A DNA stretch of 10,932 nt, taken from NCBI GenBank assembly GCA_964480195.1, contig CAYZOJ010000055.1, forward strand, positions 1 through 10,932, given 5' to 3'. Below are positions 1-7,251 of the stretch, one piece after another. The notes beneath the pieces are model-generated. The model was not told where the DNA came from and made no database searches. It saw nothing but the letters and a program-made list of their open reading frames with translations. Made by a program: the position numbers and the translations under genes. The first letter of the stretch is position 1, and each line of letters starts with the position of its first letter. This stretch comes from Stercoripulliclostridium_A sp964480195. GTDB taxonomy: Bacteria > Bacillota > Clostridia > Christensenellales > DTU072.

Positions 1-836
1 GCGGGAAGATAAATATTAACTGCCTTATCGGTGGCTATATCGAGAAGTTCCGGACAAGGCGTCGTAATCTCCTCGGGACGATTTCGCACAGCTCTATATG
101 GGGTACAATCCAAGTTAAGATAATCTATTTCACCGTATCCGTAAGGCGGATGAGCAAACGCCGTCATCTTGCGTTTACCGCCGAACGCAAGCTTCTCGAC
201 CGCACGCATAGTCTTTATTCGAGCACCTTTATTTTGCGTAACTTCAAGCAATACGCACATCATTTCATACCCGAAACCGACTTCTCCGACCGTTATGTCT
301 ATGCCGTATAACGGACCTATCACGCGCTTATACAGTTCGCCTATTTCATCACGCACGGCTTTCTTAGAGCGCAAGGCTTTGGGCGCGTCATACGCTTTGG
401 TAGGCACGTAACCCGCCTTTTCGAGCACATACTCGTCAAGCGCGCTTTCTATCAACGTATGCGTGGAGTGTCGCGACACCTCGTCGAGCATGTCCCTTAC
501 TCGCCCTTCGCACATTGCGTACACGTACGGGTGCACGGTACTGTCAAGGGCGTAATGCACACTCAGCCCGAGCACGTAGGACGAAAGAACTTCGGACGGA
601 TGCTCTTTGAGATACGCTATAATAGCTTCAAACGTTTCGAGTTGTTTACAGCCATGCATAAGGTTTGCAAGACGCTTGGGAGGCAATCCGAGTTCTCTTA
701 ACGCGAACAAAAAATCCGGTCCTATCGAACCGAGAGTAAAGGCGGTTTTGCATTCGCAAGCAACCTCTTTAATCTGAACGGGGAGACGCTCGAGCGCCTC
801 CCCTCCCATTACTATGTGTGTAATTAAATTTGGCAT
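1..836 (-). CDS. Zinc-dependent phospholipase C-family protein (C-terminus cut off by window edge)
   Basis: This reading frame is open from ATG at 836 to the left edge, giving 278 residues and no stop. It resembles the zinc-dependent phospholipase C / S1-P1 nuclease-like fold. All side-chain zinc ligands known from Clostridium perfringens alpha-toxin have plausible counterparts: H7 (ITH), D41 (GPD), H61 (HG), the H94-xxx-D98-xxx-H102 block (HYALDSTVHPY) and H126-xxx-E130. There is no signal peptide, so the protein is probably cytoplasmic. It therefore lacks the mature N-terminal ligand of the secreted toxins. The first ATG was chosen because the conserved TH lies at residues 6-7, and AAGGAA lies a few bases upstream. 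It starts 30 bases after the iolG stop on the same strand, so it is probably the last seen gene of the inositol operon. Substrate is unknown: lipid hydrolysis is a family-level guess, and many such clostridial proteins are uncharacterised. Confidence 0.8.
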   Translation of the reverse strand, partial: MPNLITHIVMGGEALERLPVQIKEVACECKTAFTLGSIGPDFLFALRELGLPPKRLANLMHGCKQLETFEAIIAYLKEHPSEVLSSYVLGLSVHYALDSTVHPYVYAMCEGRVRDMLDEVSRHSTHTLIESALDEYVLEKAGYVPTKAYDAPKALRSKKAVRDEIGELYKRVIGPLYGIDITVGEVGFGYEMMCVLLEVTQNKGARIKTMRAVEKLAFGGKRKMTAFAHPPYGYGEIDYLNLDCTPYRAVRNRPEEITTPCPELLDIATDKAVNIYLP

Positions 837-840
837 TTGG

Positions 841-860
841 GATTCCTTTTTGCGGGAATC
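841..860 (-). promoter_or_regulatory. Small inverted repeat over the SD of the phospholipase-like gene
   Basis: GATTCC and GGAATC form a perfect 6-base inverted repeat separated by 8 bases in the 30-base gap after iolG. On the minus-strand transcript the downstream arm contains most of the AAGGAA Shine-Dalgarno sequence of the next gene. If folded, the hairpin would partly hide that site. There is no T-run after it, so it is not a standard intrinsic terminator. The stem is short and could be chance. Confidence 0.3.
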
Positions 861-866
861 GGAATA

Positions 867-1892
867 TTAAAGTCCGTATTCCTCTTCGATTTCTTTGATG
901 GTAACGGGACGATTTTCTTTGAGCGAACGCTTTGCCGCAAGTCCGATAAGAACGGGTTTAAGACCGTCGTAAACGTTGACTTCGGTAGGAGTATCGTTGA
1001 CTACCGCCTGTATGAAGGAGTTGACTTCGGCGGTGTAAGCTTCCATATAACGCTCGAGGAAGAAGAGCTTGGGTTTCTCGGCGGTAACGCCTTCGGCGTT
1101 CGAGATAACCGCGAGGGAGTCAGTATCGTTGCCGATAGCGACTTGTCCAAGAGAACCGAAAGCCTCTACTCTTTGGTCGTAACCATAAGTTGCGCGACGG
1201 CAGTTGTCGATAACCGCAAGAGCTCCGCTTTGGAGTTTCATAGTGATTATAGCGGTGTCGATGTCGCCGGCTTCACCGATAGCGGGATCTACCAAAACTC
1301 CGCCCATTGCGTAAACTTCGGTAACTTCTTCACCGGACATATAGCGAACCATATCGAAATCGTGAATGGTCATATCGAGGAAGATACCTCCCGATACCTT
1401 AATGTAGCTTACCGGAGGAGCTGCGGGGTCGCGAGAAGTGATTTTGAGAACGTTGAGGTCGCCGATTTTGCCGGCTTTAACGGCTTCGCGTGCAGCCTTG
1501 AAGTTATGGTCGAATCTACGGTTAAAGCCGACTTGGTACTTGACGTTGCCGTGCTCTATTGCGTCGATAACTTCCTTGATCTTGTTTACGTCGTGGTCGA
1601 TGGGCTTTTCGCAGAACACGTGCTTGCCGGCTTTGATTGCCTCAATCGAGATTTGGCTGTGGGTGTCGGTGGAAGAGCAGATAAGAACTATGGATATTTC
1701 TTTATCCTCTAAGATTTTGTGATAGTCCTTATATGTGTCTTTGATTCCTTGAGCCTTTGCCCATGCTTCGGTTTCCGGGCTCATGAAGGGGTCCGCTATC
1801 GCCTTGACTTCCGCGTTCTTTACAAAACGAGTTACGCTTTCGGTATGTACTCTGCCGATTCTGCCGGCGCCTATAATACCAATTTTAATCAT
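867..1892 (-). CDS. iolG: Inositol 2-dehydrogenase (Gfo/Idh/MocA family)
   Basis: This enzyme oxidises myo-inositol to scyllo-inosose with NAD+, the first step of inositol catabolism in the cytoplasm. Its 341 residues match the usual length. The N-terminal Rossmann fold shows GxGxxG at residues 8-13 (GAGRIG), followed by an acidic residue after strand 2 (D34). The family EKP motif is at 95-97, with catalytic K96. The C-terminal half carries FLDMTIHDFDM, where D173 and H177 match the catalytic Asp and His of Bacillus IolG. AGGAGA lies 8 bases upstream of the ATG. It follows iolE by 21 bases. A scyllo-inositol dehydrogenase of the same family is the main alternative, but its place among iolB, iolD and iolE favours IolG. 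Confidence 0.92.
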   Translation of the reverse strand: MIKIGIIGAGRIGRVHTESVTRFVKNAEVKAIADPFMSPETEAWAKAQGIKDTYKDYHKILEDKEISIVLICSSTDTHSQISIEAIKAGKHVFCEKPIDHDVNKIKEVIDAIEHGNVKYQVGFNRRFDHNFKAAREAVKAGKIGDLNVLKITSRDPAAPPVSYIKVSGGIFLDMTIHDFDMVRYMSGEEVTEVYAMGGVLVDPAIGEAGDIDTAIITMKLQSGALAVIDNCRRATYGYDQRVEAFGSLGQVAIGNDTDSLAVISNAEGVTAEKPKLFFLERYMEAYTAEVNSFIQAVVNDTPTEVNVYDGLKPVLIGLAAKRSLKENRPVTIKEIEEEYGL

Positions 1893-1913
1893 ATTTATAT
1901 CTCCTAAATAAAG

Positions 1914-2813
1914 TTAGATTTTAGCTACTTGCTTGATATATTTTCTTGCTTTGATCGCATACTCGAGGGGGTTCGCTACGGCGGGATCTTGCTCTGCTTC
2001 GACAAGGAGCCAGCCCTCGTAATCGGAATTTGCTATTACGTCGAATATCGGCGCGAAGTCGATACTGCCGTCGCCGGGAACGGTAAACGCGCCCATTCTT
2101 ACTCCGCGAAGGAAGGAGAGGTGATCGCGCTTGACTTCCGCTACAACGTTCGGACGAACGTCCTTAAGATGTATGTGCTTGATTCTGCCGATGTACTTAC
2201 GGAGTACAGACATATAGTTTTCACCGCAATATGCAAGGTGACCCGAATCGAACAACAACGATACGTACTCGGGGTTGGTTTCACGCATCATACGATCTAT
2301 ATCGGCTTCGGTCTGAATGACGGTGCCCATATGATGATGATATGTAAGATGTATGCCGTACCACTCGAGAGCGATTTCGCCGAGATGATCGAGTCCGTCC
2401 ATAAGTCTTGCCCATTCCTCTTCGGTCATAATGTGACGCGCCTCGAATACGGGAGTGTCCATTTCGCCTTGGATGGAGTAGCTCTGTTCGCTTACGCCGA
2501 TGACTTTTGCGCCCATCGCCTTTAAGAATTTGCACTTTTTGTGGAATTCCGCTTCTACCTCATAGAAAGGTTTTGTGAGGAGATACGTCGAGAACCAGCA
2601 GTTAGCTATTTTAAGCTTGCGGAGGTTGAGCGCCTTGCGGAGCGTATTGATTTTGGTCGGGTACTTGTTTCCGATTTCCGTGCCCTTGAAGCCGGCGAGA
2701 GCCATTTCGCTTACGCATTGTTCAAAGGTGTTTTCGGCGCCGAGATCCGGCATGTCGTCGTTGGTCCAGCCTATGGGTGCGATGCCTAATTTGATCTTCT
2801 TTTTGTCTAACAT
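1914..2813 (-). CDS. iolE: Myo-inosose-2 dehydratase
   Basis: This enzyme dehydrates scyllo-inosose to 3D-(3,5/4)-trihydroxycyclohexane-1,2-dione, the second step of the pathway. The protein has 299 residues, the normal size, and belongs to the xylose isomerase-like TIM barrel group. The N-terminal KLGIAPIGWTNDDMPDLG block is characteristic of IolE. Likely metal or substrate residues visible are the HHH run at 159-161, D189 and H192 in LLFDSGHLAY, H215 in IHLKD, and E272 in LVEAEQDP near the C-terminus. The SD is GAGGT upstream of ATG. It sits 23 bases after iolD and 21 before iolG, consistent with one transcript. No anomalies were seen. Confidence 0.93.
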   Translation of the reverse strand: MLDKKKIKLGIAPIGWTNDDMPDLGAENTFEQCVSEMALAGFKGTEIGNKYPTKINTLRKALNLRKLKIANCWFSTYLLTKPFYEVEAEFHKKCKFLKAMGAKVIGVSEQSYSIQGEMDTPVFEARHIMTEEEWARLMDGLDHLGEIALEWYGIHLTYHHHMGTVIQTEADIDRMMRETNPEYVSLLFDSGHLAYCGENYMSVLRKYIGRIKHIHLKDVRPNVVAEVKRDHLSFLRGVRMGAFTVPGDGSIDFAPIFDVIANSDYEGWLLVEAEQDPAVANPLEYAIKARKYIKQVAKI

Positions 2814-2836
2814 AAAGTTACCTCTTTTGGTTTGAT

Positions 2837-4738
2837 TTATTTTTTGATATTGGCTTTAAGCTCTTCGAGAGCGTCTGCTTGTTTTTGATTGCGCGGTGCG
2901 TGCGTAACGCCGGTTTGCCACCAACCGCCTTCGTATCCGTCGGTCATCGTCTTGGGCAATACCTTGATGTCGATAAGTACGGGCTTGTCCGTTTTGAGCG
3001 ACGCTTCAAGTGCCGAACGAAGTTCTTCTTCGGTGTGCGCGGTATACGCTTCGTAACCGTACGCTCTTGCCGACATCGCATAATCTATCGGAACGAACGG
3101 AGTGTCTGCCTTAGCGCCGTAACGAAGTTCCGTCGCGAGGCTGTTGACGCCCTTGCCCATTTGCAGATTGTTGATACAACCGAAACCGCCGTTGTCGAAT
3201 AAGAGAACATTTATCTTTTTGCCCTCTTGTACAGCGGTTACCATTTCGGAATGGAGCATAAGATACGAACCGTCCCCGCACATCGCGTAGACCTCTTTAT
3301 CGGGGCACGCAAGCTTACTGCCGAGAGCGCCCGCTATCTCGTAACCCATGCACGAGTAGCCGTATTCCATATTATAGCTGAACGGACTATCTGTCGTCCA
3401 CATACGTTGAAGATCTCCGGGAAGACTTCCGGCAGCACCTACCGCGATTGCGTCGGCGGGAATCATTTCACGTACGATTCCGACAGCCGTCGTTTGGCAA
3501 AGTCTTGAGCCGGTCGCCTTATTGAAGTCGCCGAGAGTTGTGGGCGTATAGCTTCCGATTTCCGGCTTTAAGCCATCGGAATAAGCGATGTGCGTTAAAC
3601 GCTCCATCTCTTTTTTCCAGCCGTCCTGAGCAAGTTTGTACTCATCTACATATGCAGAACGGTATCCCGAAAGCATAGGAATGAGTGCCGAAAGTGTGGC
3701 TTTGACGTCGCCGGTCGCGTGTATCGCGTTCATCTTGGAGCCGTGGAAAACCGACGTATTTATAGTAACGACCTTGGTGCCCGCGTAAAGCGTTTTGCTT
3801 GCCGTGGTAAAGTCCGAAAACCTCGTTCCGAGTCCGATGATGAGGTCCGCGTCGCGAGCGACGGTATTCGCGCAGGAGTTACCCGTTACTCCGAGACCGC
3901 CGAGATAATACGGGCTCGATGCGGGGAGTACCGATTTTCCGGCTTGGGTTTCGGCAAAAGGCACGTTGAATTTATCCGCGAACTCGGCTATGATTTCGCC
4001 TGCTTCGCTGTATCTCGCGCCACCGCCGACTATGAGGAGCGGATGACGGGAATTTCTGATAGCTTCAGCTACGTCCTCGAGCTCTTCTTGTACCGCCACG
4101 GGGCGAGTAATGCGCGTTACGCGCTTTTCAAAGAGGTATGCGGGGAAGTCGTAAACTTCGCCTTGTACGTCCTGAGGCATGGCGATACATACTGCTCCCG
4201 TATGCGCGGTGTCCGTAAGAACGCGCATTGCGTTGAGGAGAGCGCTTTCGAGCATTTCGGGACGAGTGATACGGTCAAAGTATCTCGTTACAGCCTTATA
4301 CGCGTCGTTTGTGGTAACGTTAAGGTCGTAAGGTTGTTCGAGTTGTTGGAGGACGGGATCGGGGCGTCTTGTAGCAAAAGTATCACCGGGGAACAGCAAG
4401 AGCGGTACGTTATTTACCGTCGCGCACGCCGCCGCGGTAACCATATTGCAGGCTCCGGGACCGATACTCGATACGCAAGGTATAATCTTGCGTCTGTTGT
4501 TTTGTTTGGCATAAGACATCGCTACGTGCGCCATGCCCTGCTCGTTCTTGCCCTGATAGACCTTTAAGTTATGGTCGCACATCGCAAGAGCCTCGCCTAT
4601 TCCGAGTACGCAACCGTGCCCGAATATAGTGTAAACGCCTTCTACAAACTTGTTTTCTTTGCCGTCGAAAGAAACGTATTGGTTATCAAGGAATCTGACT
4701 ACCGCTTCGCCGACGGACATTCTAACGGTTTGCTTCAT
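2837..4738 (-). CDS. iolD: 3D-(3,5/4)-trihydroxycyclohexane-1,2-dione acylhydrolase (ThDP-dependent)
   Basis: This enzyme opens the inositol ring by hydrolysing the cyclic diketone made by IolE to 5-deoxy-D-glucuronate. The 633-residue length is normal for IolD. It has the three-domain layout of the thiamine diphosphate (acetolactate synthase-like) family. The Pyr domain carries the catalytic glutamate E66 in GKNEQGMA. The middle domain begins near residue 215 and contains LLIVGGGA. The PP domain has the ThDP/Mg motif GDGS at 488-491, closing with N516 in LLFDNGGFG. The tail GYEGGWWQTGV near 601-611 is typical of IolD rather than acetolactate synthase. AAGGAGAA precedes the ATG and lies in the 11-base gap after iolB, overlapping that stop codon, so translation may be coupled. 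Confidence 0.95.
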   Translation of the reverse strand: MKQTVRMSVGEAVVRFLDNQYVSFDGKENKFVEGVYTIFGHGCVLGIGEALAMCDHNLKVYQGKNEQGMAHVAMSYAKQNNRRKIIPCVSSIGPGACNMVTAAACATVNNVPLLLFPGDTFATRRPDPVLQQLEQPYDLNVTTNDAYKAVTRYFDRITRPEMLESALLNAMRVLTDTAHTGAVCIAMPQDVQGEVYDFPAYLFEKRVTRITRPVAVQEELEDVAEAIRNSRHPLLIVGGGARYSEAGEIIAEFADKFNVPFAETQAGKSVLPASSPYYLGGLGVTGNSCANTVARDADLIIGLGTRFSDFTTASKTLYAGTKVVTINTSVFHGSKMNAIHATGDVKATLSALIPMLSGYRSAYVDEYKLAQDGWKKEMERLTHIAYSDGLKPEIGSYTPTTLGDFNKATGSRLCQTTAVGIVREMIPADAIAVGAAGSLPGDLQRMWTTDSPFSYNMEYGYSCMGYEIAGALGSKLACPDKEVYAMCGDGSYLMLHSEMVTAVQEGKKINVLLFDNGGFGCINNLQMGKGVNSLATELRYGAKADTPFVPIDYAMSARAYGYEAYTAHTEEELRSALEASLKTDKPVLIDIKVLPKTMTDGYEGGWWQTGVTHAPRNQKQADALEELKANIKK

Positions 4739-4749
4739 ATATATTCTCC

Positions 4750-5520
4750 TTATTTGTCTTCGTCCAAAAGCCAGGTGTACTCGGGTTTATCCGTACGAGT
4801 GTTGTCCCACGGGTCGCCGTCGAGATGACGAATCATCCACGTGCAATACATCGGATAACCGGGCGCCGTTACTTGAGCGTGAGTGTAACCGCCTTCGAAC
4901 ATACCGCAGGAGCCGTCTTTAACGGTGTACGCCTTATCGCCGATAAAGCAAGCGCCGAAGCCCTCGGGGCGTTCGAATTTATAGTAATACACTTCGGGTT
5001 GGGGATGATAGTGAGGAATATAGCTCCACCATCTGCCTTGACGCGCGTAAACCTCGCCGAGAACCATATTCGAGTACGGGGAGTTCTTGATATTGATGAT
5101 GTCGACTACGTCGCGTACCGCGGTGTTTTCCCAACGACCTTCGCATGATACGAACTTGTAGCAGTCCTCCGCGCGGAACAGACGAGAGGTAAACGTTCTG
5201 TCGTTTTCGGTGCTTTGAACCAAAATTTCGGCGTCGGTTTCGGCTCTCACCACGACTTCGACGTTACGAGCAACGTGAAGACACGTCGGCATCTCTTCGA
5301 ATACGCTTTTGCGCGACGCGCTCGCTTCGGTCTCTTCGTAATAATAGGTAATGTCGCCTTGGAGCAGTAATACTGCCGTTTCCATGTCGGGCTCGACAAG
5401 GGTAACCGACTCGCCCTTTTTGATTTTGTAGACGGTGATATTCATCATCATTGCGGACGTCTTGTCATAGACGCGCGTAAGAACTTGTTTGCCGCCTTTG
5501 AACTTAGGATATGTAAACAT
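4750..5520 (-). CDS. iolB: 5-deoxy-glucuronate isomerase
   Basis: This enzyme isomerises 5-deoxy-D-glucuronate to 2-deoxy-5-keto-D-gluconate, the step after IolD. The protein has 256 residues and a double-cupin fold. The second cupin holds the metal site: H170 and H172 in SYIPHYHP, E176 in PEVYYYKF, and H214 in GGYTHAQV. The W-TWM and late DPW segments also fit IolB. A strong SD (AAAGGAGGA, 5524-5532) supports the first ATG at 5520. The C-terminus is slightly shorter than some Bacillus homologues, but all recognised motifs are present. It lies 20 bases after the transporter and 11 before iolD. Confidence 0.93.
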   Translation of the reverse strand: MFTYPKFKGGKQVLTRVYDKTSAMMMNITVYKIKKGESVTLVEPDMETAVLLLQGDITYYYEETEASASRKSVFEEMPTCLHVARNVEVVVRAETDAEILVQSTENDRTFTSRLFRAEDCYKFVSCEGRWENTAVRDVVDIINIKNSPYSNMVLGEVYARQGRWWSYIPHYHPQPEVYYYKFERPEGFGACFIGDKAYTVKDGSCGMFEGGYTHAQVTAPGYPMYCTWMIRHLDGDPWDNTRTDKPEYTWLLDEDK

Positions 5521-5540
5521 ACGTCCTCCTTTAAGAGTAA

Positions 5541-7076
5541 TTAAGCTTCGATTTTCATGCCGTTGGCTTCGCGCTTTTCCATGAGTTCACGCGTAATACG
5601 CTCTTTCTTTTCGCCTACGAGGTCGTAGAAGAAAATCGGAATCGAGCAGAGCAACAAGCTTACGCCCGGAACTATGGATACGAGTGCGAACATTCCCATT
5701 CTTTGTCCGGTGGTCATCTCGGTAACCGCTTTGATTGCGCCTTGCGCGACGCTTTGAGCGGGGTCGATATTGACTATCATGTACATAATGACGATAAACG
5801 TCGTCGCGAGCGCGTTGCCGAGCTTGTTGACAAACGATTGGCACGCGGAACCCAACGCGTTATCGCGGAATCCGGTCTTCCATTCGAGGTAGTCAAGGCT
5901 GTCGCCTATCATCGCATAAGATGTTACGTTGAGGGCGCCGAGAGGTATGCACTGTATGATTAAGAACGGAATGAGTACGTATACGAGCCAGTTTGCCGTC
6001 GTATAAATGCTGAGCGTTCCGATAACGGTCGTGAAGATGCTGGCGACAAAACCGCCGAGGCACGTGATTATGACTATCTTCTTATAGTCGAATTTCTTGT
6101 AAAGGAAAGGCATTAAAAGCATTGCGCCGAACATGCCTATCGCCGAGCAAACTTGGAATATGGTGGAAACCGTTCCGACGCTTGCGTCGAGGGCGTTTTC
6201 GAGTTCGGCTCCGGTAAGACCTTCGAGGGAGGGTCCGATGTAGAACGCGTAACGCGCGACGTGTACAGCCGCCGCCTGCATCATATATCTACCGCTCGAA
6301 AGTATGCCCATTATAACTACGAGCATAAGAGGCTTGCAGGTAAAGATACGTTTGAGCATTCCGGGCTCGTCGTAACTGCGTTGTTTTTTGGGAGGAAGGG
6401 TAACTCTTTCTTTGGTTGTAAAATAGGAAAGTACAAAAAGTCCGATACCTATTACCGAAGCGACTATCGCCATTATCATATATTTTTGTTTGGCGATTTC
6501 GAGTCCGGTACCGCTAAAATAAGGTATCCAGCTGAGTACTGCAAAAAGTACCATCGGGATTGCGGAGCCTACGCCGTTTACGGTTCTGCCGAACGAAATA
6601 AGGTTGGCGCGTTCCGCGGGATCGGGAGTCATGACGTTGGGCATCGACCAGAACGGAACGTCGGATACCGTATAGGTCATACCCCAGAATACGTATATGA
6701 ACGCCGCATAAACCATAAGTTCGGTCTTGTTCCAACCCTCGGGGCAATAGAACATAAAGAACGTCAAAAGCGCTATCGGAACCGCGGTAAACAATACATA
6801 CGGTTTCATTTTGCCCCACGGAGTGGTGCACTTATCGACGATGACGCCCATCATCGGGTCGTTAATCGCGTCCCACACTCTCGCGAGCAACATTAAAAGC
6901 ATAACGAATATGAGCGGTAAACCCATTACGTTGATGTAGAAGTCACTGATGTAACCGGACATTATCGCATATACCATGCCCTGTCCGCCTGCGGCTATGC
7001 CGAAAGTCAAAAACTCTTTTTTGCCTACATACTTTTTAGGCGCAAGAGTCGAGTTGGTCTTTTGTTCGTTTTCCAT
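5541..7076 (-). CDS. GPH-family cation:sugar symporter, probable inositol transporter
   Basis: This is an integral membrane protein of 511 residues with about 12 hydrophobic helices. It belongs to the glycoside-pentoside-hexuronide:cation symporter (MelB-like) family. The family signature is RVWDAINDPMMG at residues 66-77. Its D69 and D73 are in the place of the MelB cation-binding aspartates D55 and D59. It is followed by the loop DKCTTPWGKMKPY between helices 2 and 3. The ERANLISFGRT stretch after PFWSMPNVMT is also typical. The charged tail after the last helix (EKKERITRELMEKR) is cytoplasmic. It is the first gene of the iol operon, directly behind a consensus promoter, which suggests it imports myo-inositol or a related cyclitol or glycoside. 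That substrate is inferred from context only. The SD is GGAGG upstream of ATG. Confidence 0.85.
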   Translation of the reverse strand: MENEQKTNSTLAPKKYVGKKEFLTFGIAAGGQGMVYAIMSGYISDFYINVMGLPLIFVMLLMLLARVWDAINDPMMGVIVDKCTTPWGKMKPYVLFTAVPIALLTFFMFYCPEGWNKTELMVYAAFIYVFWGMTYTVSDVPFWSMPNVMTPDPAERANLISFGRTVNGVGSAIPMVLFAVLSWIPYFSGTGLEIAKQKYMIMAIVASVIGIGLFVLSYFTTKERVTLPPKKQRSYDEPGMLKRIFTCKPLMLVVIMGILSSGRYMMQAAAVHVARYAFYIGPSLEGLTGAELENALDASVGTVSTIFQVCSAIGMFGAMLLMPFLYKKFDYKKIVIITCLGGFVASIFTTVIGTLSIYTTANWLVYVLIPFLIIQCIPLGALNVTSYAMIGDSLDYLEWKTGFRDNALGSACQSFVNKLGNALATTFIVIMYMIVNIDPAQSVAQGAIKAVTEMTTGQRMGMFALVSIVPGVSLLLCSIPIFFYDLVGEKKERITRELMEKREANGMKIEA

Positions 7077-7102
7077 TTCTGCCTCCGTTGGATGATATCT
7101 AT

Positions 7103-7131
7103 ATTATATATATTTGCGCGCGCGTTGTCAA
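7103..7131 (-). promoter_or_regulatory. Consensus sigma-A promoter of the iol operon
   Basis: On the minus strand there is TTGACA (7131-7126), a 17-base spacer and TATAAT (7108-7103), a perfect match to the vegetative promoter consensus. Transcription should start near 7097-7096, giving a leader of about 20 bases that contains the GGAGG of the transporter gene. The spacer holds an alternating GC run (7116-7124). No clear cre site or IolR-like repeat was recognised, so how this strong promoter is repressed is not visible. Confidence 0.85.
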
Positions 7132-7192
7132 TACTAACATTTCAAACTCCGCTAAGGCATTTCACACGTCGTTCGCAACCGCATAAAGAGGG

Positions 7193-7221
7193 TTGAAGTT
7201 TGGCTACGATAATGATATACT
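7193..7221 (+). promoter_or_regulatory. Extended -10 promoter of the TIR-STAND gene
   Basis: TTGAAG (7193-7198) is followed after 17 bases by TATACT (7216-7221), with a TG at 7213-7214 giving an extended -10 element. The expected start is about 7228, leaving a leader of about 24 bases with GGGAGG at 7242-7247 before the ATG at 7252. A 5-base inverted repeat (CAACC 7176-7180 / GGTTG 7191-7195) overlaps the -35 edge and might be an operator, but it is weak. Confidence 0.65.
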
Positions 7222-7251
7222 TTTATTAACGCAAATCGTGCGGGAGGCAAA

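Noticed and set aside
169..701. Two 80-codon plus-strand frames in the left edge
   Set aside because: The minus-strand frame through the same region encodes a convincing zinc-dependent PLC-family protein.
837..1712. Long plus-strand open frame of 291 codons opposite iolG
   Set aside because: It is antisense to a clear iolG, has no recognisable domain, no SD, and low-complexity shadow composition.
3719..4567. Plus-strand open frame of 282 codons opposite iolD
   Set aside because: It is a shadow of iolD codon bias, with no motif and no start signal.
6153..6896. Plus-strand open frame of 247 codons opposite the transporter
   Set aside because: It is a His/Arg/Tyr-rich shadow of a membrane protein gene with no support for translation.
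7116..7131. Possible catabolite-responsive (cre) site in the transporter promoter
   Set aside because: The central CG can be aligned, but the flanking A residues and the terminal CA of the consensus do not match.
7143..7202. Distant inverted repeat CAAACT / AGTTTG between the two promoters
   Set aside because: It is only 6 bases long and the arms are nearly 50 bases apart, which is expected by chance.
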